Source of the DNA: Pseudanabaena sp. CAN_BIN31
GTDB taxonomy: Bacteria; Cyanobacteriota; Cyanobacteriia; Pseudanabaenales; Pseudanabaenaceae
DNA length: 7,531 nucleotides
NCBI GenBank assembly: GCA_026785865.1
Contig: JAJAZG010000119.1
Span: forward strand, 1-7,531
Reading direction: 5' to 3'
Shown here: one piece after another, positions 1 through 5,934 of the stretch
Layout: each line of letters opens with the position of its first letter
Numbering within the stretch: the first letter of the stretch is position 1
The notes under the pieces: generated by a model
What the model was told of the DNA's origin: nothing
Database searches by the model: none
What the model saw: only the letters and a program-made list of their open reading frames with translations
Position numbers and translations under genes: made by a program

Positions 1-1
1 G

Positions 2-54
2 CGTGTAACCGAACCAATTGGTGGTGTTGCTGAGAAGCCCGCGCTGTACGCCTA
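2..54 (+). CDS. tnpB: C-terminal end of a TnpB-like transposon endonuclease (partial)
   Basis: Reading from base 2, the frame gives RVTEPIGGVAEKPALYA and then TAA at 53-55. This resembles the tail that follows the catalytic RuvC/zinc-finger core in TnpB (OrfB) proteins of cyanobacterial IS200/IS605-type elements. TnpB is an RNA-guided nuclease that helps its element persist. Only 17 residues are inside the window, so no catalytic residue can be seen. The assignment rests on the recalled tail pattern and on the perfect IS-end hairpin that begins inside the last codons (38-69), as expected when tnpB runs up to the right end. Whether tnpA accompanies it, and whether the rest of the gene is intact, cannot be told. 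Confidence 0.55.
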
Positions 55-69
55 AGCGTCAGCGTCGGG
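38..69 (+). repeat. IS right-end bulged hairpin
   Basis: Near-perfect stem of 13 base pairs with two bulged T residues and a 4-nt CTAA loop. The arms are 38-41 with 66-69, 42-46 with 60-64, and 48-51 with 56-59. It overlaps the last five codons of the tnpB tail. In related elements this structure is both the transposase recognition site in single-stranded DNA and part of the guide-RNA scaffold. Confidence 0.7.
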
Positions 70-93
70 AGTCGTCACGACTTACATACTGTC

Positions 94-291
94 AACCCAG
101 AATATATGCGAGGCTATATCCATGGCAACGCGGAAGATCTTGGTGATATTCGTTCTGTGTTAGATCGCTCGTATAGCTGGGGATTTAACGTTTTTGTCCA
201 TGACCATCGTGGTTACAGAACCAGTGATAGTAAGCTAAATGAAGTTTGCGGATATTATGGCAAGGAGGCCCGATGGTGGGCGATCAATTGA
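94..291 (+). pseudogene. Alpha/beta-hydrolase gene fragment (decayed)
   Basis: The frame reads NPEYMRGYIHGNAEDLGDIR and continues through SWGFNVFVHDHRGY. This matches the oxyanion-hole HGNAEDLGD segment and following beta strand of small serine alpha/beta hydrolases (the ABHD17/YfhR-like group, usually 200-300 residues). The nucleophile GxSxG region and the rest of the catalytic triad are absent. The normally conserved DYRGYGTSDGKP stretch is altered (DHRGYRTSDSKL). A frameshift follows: the expected downstream FADIMA motif is present at 245-262 but in the +1 frame, after which the original frame hits a stop at 289-291. The 5' part is replaced by the IS right end. It cannot make a working enzyme. 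Confidence 0.7.
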
Positions 292-306
292 CTATCGGCT
301 CTTTTA

Positions 307-466
307 TTAACTGATGTTACGCAGAGCGAAGATCTCCCTCACCCCCCCAGCCCCCTCTCCCAGAGAGGAGAGGGGGAGCAAAACCAAGAAAATTCTTGTT
401 CCCCTCTCCCCTTGGGAGAGGGGCTAGGGGTGAGGGTCTTAGAAAGTTCTGCGTAAGGTGAGTTAC
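307..466. repeat. MITE-like palindromic element with terminal inverted repeats
   Basis: The ends are imperfect inverted repeats: 308-325 reads TAACTGATGTTACGCAGA, and the complement of 448-465 reads TAACTCACCTTACGCAGA, differing at 3 of 18 positions. Inside is a large polypurine/polypyrimidine palindrome. CCCTCACCCC and CAGCCCC (from 336) pair with GGGGCTAGGGGTGAGGG (420-436), and two perfect 10-bp hairpins sit between (351-360 with 367-376; 401-410 with 414-423). TTA flanks both ends (304-306 and 467-469), a possible target duplication. There is no coding capacity. C/G-rich palindromes of this kind are common dispersed repeats in cyanobacteria. Element boundaries are my inference. Confidence 0.6.
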
Positions 467-657
467 TTAGTAAGCTAAAAACCTGAGAAAGATTGATTGG
501 TTATTTTTGATATCTTAAAAGTTAAGCCTTAATAGAGCAAAGTCTACTATTGCTATAGTAAAGATAAGTTTTAGTCTATGTATTTTTCTGATAAACTGAC
601 GGCTAGCATTGCTAAAGCTATTGTCAAATTACTCTCACTACAAATTAATTTAAAAAG
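467..657 (+). other. AT-rich gene-free leader before the 921-residue protein
   Basis: No reading frame of note. It holds a short perfect inverted repeat, TACTAT-TGCT-ATAGTA (545-560), and two weak promoter candidates. One is TTGCTA at 550 with TAGTCT at 572. The other is TTGTCA at 621 with ATTAAT at 644, which would start transcription almost at the ATG. Neither matches well. No purine-rich ribosome binding site precedes the start codon at 658. Confidence 0.35.
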
Positions 658-3423
658 ATGTTTTCTCAAATATCTGAGCGACAAATTCATCGTGTACGTT
701 GGGTGCTAACTTGTGCTTGGCTACTGTTAATTGCTTCTCTATTTTATGATCCAATTTCGCCTCTAATTACCGCACCTGATCAATATTGGAGTCCTTTTCG
801 AGTTAAACCAGAAGATTGCATTCCTGTACAAAACTCCTGCCTTGATCTGCAACCCTACCCTCTGGGCGCACCAATCTTTTGGGGGATAATTGTCCCCAGT
901 TCTATCTTTATTTTGTTAGTGTTTGGTCATGAGTTATGGCGACGGATTTGTCCACTTTCTTTCCTATCACAAATTCCGCGATCGCTAGGATGGCAAAGAC
1001 AAATTAAAAGGACTGACAGTAAAACAGGAAAAATTCGCTATGAAATCCCCAAAGTCAAAAAAGATTCTTGGCTTGGGCAGAACTATTTCTATCTTCAGTT
1101 TGGATTACTATTTATTGGGCTATGTTGCCGTATCTTATTTATTAACGGCAATGCGATCGCTCTAGGCATTTGGTTATTAGGAACTATTATTGCGGCAATT
1201 ACCGTAGGATTTCTTTACGGAGGCAAGACTTGGTGCAATTATTTCTGCCCGATGGCTCCTGTCCAAAAAGTATATGCCGAACCATCTGGACTACTTGCAA
1301 GTAAAGCGCACATGAGTGAGCAGACTATTACTCAATCGATGTGCCGTACCATCGTTGATGGTAAAGAACAAAGTGCCTGTGTCGCCTGTCAAAATCCTTG
1401 TATTGATATTGACTCAGAGCGATCGTACTGGGATAGCATTGAGAAACCAGAATCCAAATTTCTTTACTACTGCTATTTAGGCTTAGTTGTTGGTTATTTT
1501 TTCTACTATTATCTCTATGCTGGGAACTGGGAATATTATTTCTCTGGCGCTTGGGCAATGGAAGGGAACTCTATCCAAAATCTCTTATCATCAGGATTGT
1601 ATTTATATAATCAGTCTATTCCCATCCCTAAAATTTTAGCAGTTCCGATTATTTTAGGCTTGTTTACTGCTTTAGGTTATATATTTGGTAGCCTTGCTGA
1701 GCGAATCTATCGTTCTTATTTAAATTCCCGTAAGCAAAAAATTTCTCTTACTTTAATCCGCCATCATTTATTTAGTGTCTGCACTTTTATTACTTTTAAT
1801 CTCTTTTTCATTTTTGGTGGTCGTCCCTTTATTCGCCTATTACTCAATTTCTTTCAAGAAACAATTGATGTAGTGATCGTCTTACTGAGTACATTATGGC
1901 TCTATCGCACGCTCAGCCGTGATCCTGAACTATATGCTAAAGAAGGACTATTAGGGAGGTTTCGCAAACAACTAATTAAGATGAATTTTCCATTAAAACA
2001 ATACTTCAAAGATAAAGACCTAGAAGAACTCAATCCCCATGAAATTTATGTGCTGGTGAAAGTCCTGCCTGAATTTACTCAACAAAAGCGATACGAAGCA
2101 TATAAAGGAGTTTTACGTGAATCGTTAGAGGAAGGATATACCAACTCATCTAGCAGTTTAGAATTGCTGCGTCAACTCCGTATGGAACTAGATATTTCTG
2201 ATAGCGATCATCGTAACCTTTTGGAAGAATTGGGAGTAGAAGATCCCCAACTTCTTGATCCTAGTATTCAACGTAACCTTGAAAACTTAGTGCGTATTTC
2301 AGGATATCGTAAATCTATTGAGAGATTAGTCAATCTCCAAAATTTAGATATCACTACGGCATCGCAGAGAGTTGCCAAAACCTATAGCATTTCGCCTACT
2401 GAAGAACAGGAAATCATGCAAGGTTTTGACCAAGAGCAATCGCTGAAACAAAAATCTTATTTCTATCTTGATCGCCTACGGCATCTCTTGCGCTCCGATC
2501 ACAGCCTCAATCAGTCCCTTTTACTAGATCAAAGAGCAGTAGTGTCACTTTTGTTGGAAGCAATTCGGCGGAAAAAGAAAATATTGGTTTTGGCGATCTT
2601 AGAGGCGATCGCAGTATTAAGTACAAAAGAAGGTAGCGAAATAGCTAGTAGTTTAGGGGAGCTATCGCCTACAGTTTTGCAAGATATTTTGGAAGATGAC
2701 AACTCTGAATGGCAGCAAAAACTAACACCTAGTCTTATTGAGCTTCTTAATAAATCGGCAGAGGCTACCACTTGTTCAGTGACTATTGGGATTTCCGAAG
2801 TTGTTGAGACATTAACAACTCTTTTACAAGAACAAAATCCTCTTATCCAATCTGCTAGTTTATATCTCCTACAAAAACTAGACTTTTCGCTTAGTTGCTC
2901 ACTGGCGATGACGGCAAGTAGTAAGCATCCATTAGTCGAAAATATAGTGGCAGTCATTCTTAAAAATAATCAGACGGCAGATTTAATAAATTTCCCAATT
3001 CTAGAGAAAATTGTTTATCTATTTAACAGTGATTTCTTTCATTCTCTAGACAATGAGATTTTAATGGAGCTAGCTGATCGCGCTTATGTGAAATCTTTTC
3101 AGCAGGATGAACATATTACCGAAGCGGGAGATACTTGTCGAGAACTATTGCTACTCATTGAAGGGCATGTTGAAATCAGAATACTCCGCGCAGACCAAAC
3201 AGAGATGATCTCTTATCTTTTGCCTGGAAAAATCTTAGATGAATTGGAAGTGCTAACTCATACAAATTTAGTAGGTACAATTACGGCTAAATCTACCCCA
3301 ACTAGAGTTTTAGCTATTCCTGTAGATGCCTTTGATGACTTGCTAAATCGCGATCGCAATTTAGCAATAAAAGTCCTAGAACTAGAAAGCATTCGGCTCA
3401 AAGGATTGCTAGAAGCTAAATGA
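658..3423 (+). CDS. Membrane 4Fe-4S (NapH/NosR-like) protein with C-terminal cyclic-nucleotide-binding-like domain
   Basis: 921 residues. Membrane segments lie at about 13-31, 71-90, 143-161, 167-187, 267-288, 325-346, 369-387 and 394-416. Arg/Lys-rich loops (95-130, 347-361) put the N terminus and the large C-terminal part in the cytoplasm. ICPLSF (C98) and WCNYFCP (C193, C197) resemble the CX3CP motifs of NapH/NosR/CcoG membrane ferredoxin proteins; the first has lost its leading cysteine. C229, C241, C244 and C248 (followed by I, not P) can ligate one 4Fe-4S cluster at the cytoplasmic face. Residues 430-790 are soluble and mostly helical, with no family I can name. Residues 790-915 form a CRP-like cNMP-binding fold without the phosphate-binding arginine. 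Likely role, inferred: membrane electron transfer or redox sensing coupled to a regulatory domain. The start is fixed because an in-frame stop lies at 646-648. It stands alone on its strand and is convergent with dedA. Confidence 0.85.
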   Translation: MFSQISERQIHRVRWVLTCAWLLLIASLFYDPISPLITAPDQYWSPFRVKPEDCIPVQNSCLDLQPYPLGAPIFWGIIVPSSIFILLVFGHELWRRICPLSFLSQIPRSLGWQRQIKRTDSKTGKIRYEIPKVKKDSWLGQNYFYLQFGLLFIGLCCRILFINGNAIALGIWLLGTIIAAITVGFLYGGKTWCNYFCPMAPVQKVYAEPSGLLASKAHMSEQTITQSMCRTIVDGKEQSACVACQNPCIDIDSERSYWDSIEKPESKFLYYCYLGLVVGYFFYYYLYAGNWEYYFSGAWAMEGNSIQNLLSSGLYLYNQSIPIPKILAVPIILGLFTALGYIFGSLAERIYRSYLNSRKQKISLTLIRHHLFSVCTFITFNLFFIFGGRPFIRLLLNFFQETIDVVIVLLSTLWLYRTLSRDPELYAKEGLLGRFRKQLIKMNFPLKQYFKDKDLEELNPHEIYVLVKVLPEFTQQKRYEAYKGVLRESLEEGYTNSSSSLELLRQLRMELDISDSDHRNLLEELGVEDPQLLDPSIQRNLENLVRISGYRKSIERLVNLQNLDITTASQRVAKTYSISPTEEQEIMQGFDQEQSLKQKSYFYLDRLRHLLRSDHSLNQSLLLDQRAVVSLLLEAIRRKKKILVLAILEAIAVLSTKEGSEIASSLGELSPTVLQDILEDDNSEWQQKLTPSLIELLNKSAEATTCSVTIGISEVVETLTTLLQEQNPLIQSASLYLLQKLDFSLSCSLAMTASSKHPLVENIVAVILKNNQTADLINFPILEKIVYLFNSDFFHSLDNEILMELADRAYVKSFQQDEHITEAGDTCRELLLLIEGHVEIRILRADQTEMISYLLPGKILDELEVLTHTNLVGTITAKSTPTRVLAIPVDAFDDLLNRDRNLAIKVLELESIRLKGLLEAK

Positions 3424-3426
3424 ACC

Positions 3427-3464
3427 TTATCCATATTGAAAACTGAAGTTTTCAATATGGATAA
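3427..3464. repeat. Perfect 17-bp hairpin at the end of the fusion gene
   Basis: Arms 3427-3443 and 3448-3464 are perfectly complementary around a TGAA loop and begin 4 bases after the stop codon at 3421-3423. The stem is AT-rich and no T-run follows on either strand, so it is not a classical rho-independent terminator. It may protect the mRNA 3' end or be a small dispersed palindrome. Confidence 0.75.
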
Positions 3465-3480
3465 AAAGAAAAATCCGAAG

Positions 3481-3495
3481 CAGGGCTTCGCCCTG
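3481..3495. repeat. Short GC-rich hairpin
   Basis: CAGGGC-TTC-GCCCTG is a perfect 6-bp stem with a 3-nt loop. It lies in the gap between the convergent genes and looks like a REP-type intergenic palindrome. No T-run follows it. Confidence 0.5.
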
Positions 3496-3577
3496 TGACC
3501 CCCTAGAAGAACTACGAGGTTCATCAACTTTCTTGGCTTCTGCGTAATATGTAAAAGCGAAATTTCACCAATAGAGG

Positions 3578-3600
3578 AGAGGGCGATCGCCCTCTTTTTT
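3578..3600 (+). terminator. Rho-independent terminator built on a HIP1 palindrome
   Basis: AGAGGGCGATCGCCCTCT (3578-3595) is a perfect palindrome whose centre is GCGATCGC, followed directly by a run of six T (3595-3600). It is oriented to end + strand transcripts from the 921-residue gene, about 155 bases past its stop codon. The perfect palindrome must leave a few central bases unpaired as the loop. No T-run exists in the opposite direction. Confidence 0.65.
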
Positions 3601-3611
3601 ATTACTATTCC

Positions 3612-3700
3612 CTGCCCAGTATAAAAATAGACATTAAAACCCAAAAATTAGCGTTGCGGAGCGCCGCGCCGCAACGTCTAATCTTTCACTGGGAAGGCAG
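3612..3700. repeat. Nested inverted repeat
   Basis: The outer arms CTGCC/CCCAGT (3612-3620) pair with ACTGGG and GGCAG (3688-3700), with two extra A residues. The inner arms CGTTGCGG (3652-3659) pair perfectly with CCGCAACG (3669-3676) around a GC-rich loop, flanked by TTAG and CTAA. No coding capacity. It looks like a small mobile palindrome or REP-like unit between convergent genes. Confidence 0.5.
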
Positions 3701-3741
3701 TAACTATCATGGGTATTTTGTCGCGATCGCCAGATATCATC

Positions 3742-3760
3742 AAAAAGCGAGGCGATCGCT
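3742..3760 (-). terminator. Possible dedA terminator
   Basis: On the - strand AGCGA and TCGCT (3760-3756 with 3750-3746) form a 5-bp stem around TCGCC, followed by a T-run continuing to 3742. It lies about 20 bases past the dedA stop. The stem is short, and a HIP1 site (3752-3759) covers part of it, so the match may be incidental. Confidence 0.35.
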
Positions 3761-3779
3761 ACTTTTACAAAGAAAGTTT

Positions 3780-4391
3780 CTATTCTTTAGATTTACCGAT
3801 CGGAAATATATGTAGGAGTGAGGGAATCGCAGAAATTACAATGATCGCTAAAGTAATCGGCAATAAGTAGCGATCGGCATGGGGAATACTTTTACCTAAT
3901 AGAAAACCTAAGATCGTCAAGCCAAATGTCCATAGCAATCCGCCCACTAGATTGTATTTTAGAAAAGTGGGATAGTGCATTTTGCCAATGCCTGCCACGA
4001 TCGGCGCAAAGGTTCTGACCACAGGCAAAAACCTTGCCATGATGATCGTTTTTCGCCCGTGGGTTTCATAAAAAGCCTGCGCTTTTACTAAATTTTTTTT
4101 ATGGAAAAAGCGTGAATCTTCTTTGTTGAATAACCGATCTCCGAATCGATTTCCTATCGCATAGCCGACGCTGTCACCAATTACGGCAAATATAAAACAG
4201 CCAATAATTAGTGCCACAATATTTAGTAAACCTTGTGAAGCTAAAAACCCTGCGGTAAAGAGTAAGGAGTCGCCTGGTAAAAAGAAGCCAATAAATAGCC
4301 CTGACTCTGCAAATATGATCGCCCAAATTGCTAAATGTCCGCCCCAAAAGCCTAGAGAATTTACTAATTGCTGTGGTTCTAAAAAGTTCAT
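3780..4391 (-). CDS. DedA-family membrane protein
   Basis: 203 residues from the chosen start (MNFLEPQQLV). DedA (VTT-domain) proteins are polytopic inner-membrane proteins; some act in flipping undecaprenyl phosphate or phospholipids and support membrane potential and envelope integrity. Visible hallmarks are an acidic residue in the first hydrophobic stretch (AESGLF, E29), FLPGDS at 36-41, and ARFLPVVRTFAPIVAG with R119 and R125. Hydrophobic segments lie at about 19-37, 43-73, 145-166 and 175-195. An in-frame ATG at 4463 would add 24 residues, but these have no family counterpart and would start 4 bases from a large hairpin. I prefer 4391. TGC-TATAAA at 4415-4407 may be an extended -10 box with a very short leader. 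The specific substrate is unknown. Confidence 0.8.
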   Translation of the reverse strand: MNFLEPQQLVNSLGFWGGHLAIWAIIFAESGLFIGFFLPGDSLLFTAGFLASQGLLNIVALIIGCFIFAVIGDSVGYAIGNRFGDRLFNKEDSRFFHKKNLVKAQAFYETHGRKTIIMARFLPVVRTFAPIVAGIGKMHYPTFLKYNLVGGLLWTFGLTILGFLLGKSIPHADRYLLPITLAIIVISAIPSLLHIFPIGKSKE

Positions 4392-4467
4392 GTTTGTTCT
4401 TAGCTTTTTATAGCAAACTTCAATCAATTTAATATAGCTGCTTACAGCGCAAAACTCTGCCATAGAG

Positions 4468-4522
4468 ACCAGATAAGTTTTTAGAAATGCCGCTTCGTAG
4501 CACTTCTAAAAACTTATCTGGT
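4468..4522. repeat. Long perfect hairpin upstream of dedA
   Basis: Arms 4468-4486 and 4504-4522 are perfectly complementary over 19 bp. After one mismatch, TGC (4488-4490) pairs with GCA (4500-4502), leaving a 9-nt loop. It has no T-run matching a terminator and no coding capacity. It sits between the ahcY terminator and dedA and is probably a small palindromic repeat element. Confidence 0.7.
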
Positions 4523-4536
4523 TCACTCTAACCATC

Positions 4537-4573
4537 AAAAAGCAGAAGGAGCGCTAAGCGCTCCTTCTGCTTT
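4537..4573 (-). terminator. Rho-independent terminator of ahcY
   Basis: Arms 4539-4554 and 4558-4573 form a perfect 16-bp stem (AAAGCAGAAGGAGCGC) with a 3-nt loop. On the - strand it is followed by a T-run ending at 4537. It starts 8 bases past the ahcY stop codon and so should separate ahcY from dedA. Confidence 0.85.
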
Positions 4574-4581
4574 AAGAGATT

Positions 4582-5871
4582 TTATGTTCCTTCTGTCCAA
4601 GAATTGAGATAATGGACTTGCTCAGGAGTAAGCGTATCAATCGTCAGACCCATCGCTTGCAACTTCAAGCGAGCAATCTCTTGATCGATATCCTTAGGAA
4701 TTGGCACAACCCCAGCAGGTAAATTACCCTTGTTCTTAACGAGAAACTCACAAGCAAGAGCTTGGTTTGCAAAGCTCATGTCCATAACACTCGCAGGATG
4801 ACCTTCAGCCGCAGCAAGATTAACTAAGCGACCTTCACCGATGACGATGACCGACTTGCCAGTCTTGAGGACATACTCTTGAGTGAAGTTACGCACAAAG
4901 CTAGCGGATTCGCTGAGGTCGTTTAGAGAAACGAGGTCGATTTCCAAATCGAAGTGACCAGCGTTAGCAACGATCGCACCATCTTTCATGGTTTCAAAAT
5001 GTTCGCGACGGATAACGTGCTTGTTGCCAGTTAAGGTGATGAAGATATCGCCAACTTTAGAGGCTTCGTTCATGGTCATTACACTAAAGCCATCCATAGC
5101 AGCTTCGATCGCCGCAACTGGATTGATTTCGGTAACAACTACGTTTGCGCCCATGCCGCGTGCGCGAAGAGCCACGCCCTTACCACACCAGCCATAGCCC
5201 GCAACCACGATCACTTTGCCAGCCAACAAAATATTGGTAGCGCGGAGAATACCGTCGAGGGTAGATTGACCCGTACCGTAGCGGTTATCGAAGAAATGCT
5301 TGGTTTCTGCATCGTTAACGGCGATCGCAGGGAAAGTCAATTTGCCATCACGGAACATCGCATTGAGGCGAACTATCCCTGTGGTGGTTTCTTCGGTGGT
5401 TCCGATGATTTCTGAAACTTGATCGGGGTGGTGCAATACAAGAGTTGTGGTTACGTCGCTACCATCGTCAACGATGATGTGGGGACGGTGAGCCAGTGCC
5501 ATTTCCACGTGACGATGGTATGTGGCGTTATCTTCGCCTTTGATCGCATATACGGAAATTCCGTGATCGTAAACCAAGGAAGCGGCAACGTCATCTTGAG
5601 TCGATAGTGGGTTGCTGGCGATTAATATTGCATCTGCACCTGCGGCTTTGAGGGCGATCGCAAGGTTGGCAGTTTCAGTGGTGACGTGGCAGCAAGCGGC
5701 GATGCGGATACCTGCAAGAGGCTTTTCGGCTTCAAAGCGATCGCGGATTTGGCGCAATACGGGCATTTCACGGCTAGCCCATTCAATGCGTTGTTTGCCG
5801 AGTGGCGCAAGGCTGATGTCCTTAATTTCGTACTTAAGAGTCGCTGTTTCGGGAGCAATGGTAGTGGTCAT
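4582..5871 (-). CDS. ahcY: Adenosylhomocysteinase (S-adenosyl-L-homocysteine hydrolase)
   Basis: 429 residues from the chosen start (MTTTIAPETATLKYE). It reversibly splits S-adenosylhomocysteine into adenosine and homocysteine, removing the inhibitor of methyltransferases and feeding methionine resynthesis in the cytoplasm; NAD+ is tightly bound. Visible features are the CHVTTETANL substrate region (H62), the DDGSD motif near 135, NDAETKHFFDN with the catalytic-type K191 and D195, the Rossmann glycine motif GYGWCGKG (225-232), NAGHFDLE (H306) and AEGHPASVMD (H358). It ends in SWTEGT and lacks the KPDxYRY-type C-terminal extension of longer bacterial enzymes, so it belongs to the short lineage also found in archaea and Thermotoga. 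An ATG at 5916 is in frame, but it lies upstream of the -10 box, so the start at 5871 is preferred. Confidence 0.96.
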   Translation of the reverse strand: MTTTIAPETATLKYEIKDISLAPLGKQRIEWASREMPVLRQIRDRFEAEKPLAGIRIAACCHVTTETANLAIALKAAGADAILIASNPLSTQDDVAASLVYDHGISVYAIKGEDNATYHRHVEMALAHRPHIIVDDGSDVTTTLVLHHPDQVSEIIGTTEETTTGIVRLNAMFRDGKLTFPAIAVNDAETKHFFDNRYGTGQSTLDGILRATNILLAGKVIVVAGYGWCGKGVALRARGMGANVVVTEINPVAAIEAAMDGFSVMTMNEASKVGDIFITLTGNKHVIRREHFETMKDGAIVANAGHFDLEIDLVSLNDLSESASFVRNFTQEYVLKTGKSVIVIGEGRLVNLAAAEGHPASVMDMSFANQALACEFLVKNKGNLPAGVVPIPKDIDQEIARLKLQAMGLTIDTLTPEQVHYLNSWTEGT

Positions 5872-5904
5872 GTATAAGTTAGAATTTTTACAAAATTTAA
5901 CATT

Positions 5905-5934
5905 ATTATATGCCAAGATTCAACAACAAAACAA
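5905..5934 (-). promoter_or_regulatory. Probable sigma70-type promoter of ahcY
   Basis: On the - strand a perfect TATAAT (5910-5905) is preceded, at 18-bp spacing, by TTGTTT (5934-5929). Transcription would start near 5898, giving a leader of about 27 bases to the ATG at 5871. The -35 box lies inside the downstream arm of the carB terminator hairpin. Confidence 0.6.

Larger units (their letters stand above)
1..95 (+). mobile_element. Right end of an IS200/IS605-type element
   Basis: The tnpB stop codon is embedded in a strong imperfect hairpin (38-69): CCCG and CGCTG pair with CAGCG and CGGG, an inner ACGC/GCGT stem carries a CTAA loop, and single T bulges sit at 47 and 65. Bulged subterminal hairpins of this kind are what TnpA (Y1) transposases bind at IS200/IS605 ends. 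The outer boundary is inferred: TCAA at 92-95 resembles the right cleavage tetranucleotide of IS608, and hydrolase-like coding sequence begins right after it. The left end lies outside the window. Confidence 0.5.
1..95 (+). ncRNA. Possible 3' part of a TnpB omega (right-end) RNA
   Basis: TnpB elements transcribe an RNA that overlaps the 3' end of tnpB and the right end; its last bases past the element boundary act as the guide. The geometry here fits: coding tail, hairpin, then a short spacer to the presumed boundary near 95. If the RNA is made, its guide would be read from about 96 onward, inside the hydrolase remnant. This is inferred from family knowledge. No promoter or processing site for the RNA is visible in the window. 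Confidence 0.3.

Noticed and set aside
331..440. CRISPR-like or simple tandem repeat
   Set aside because: The repeated CCCTCTCC blocks are inverted arms of palindromes, not direct repeats with unique spacers.
3427..3464. Intrinsic terminator of the fusion gene
   Set aside because: The stem is AT-rich and no T-run follows on either strand. The T6-tailed stem at 3578-3600 is the better terminator.
3258..3644. 128-residue antisense reading frame over the end of the fusion gene
   Set aside because: It runs opposite to a convincing domain, crosses the 17-bp hairpin and the HIP1 terminator, and has no recognisable protein features.
4392..4463. 24-residue N-terminal extension of dedA from the ATG at 4463
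   Set aside because: The extra residues have no counterpart in DedA proteins, they overlap a possible -10 box, and the start would abut a large hairpin. I chose the ATG at 4391.
5872..5916. 15-residue N-terminal extension of ahcY from the ATG at 5916
   Set aside because: It would contain the TATAAT box and is rich in Asn, Lys and Phe codons typical of AT-rich leader DNA. The family start fits MTTTIAPETA at 5871.
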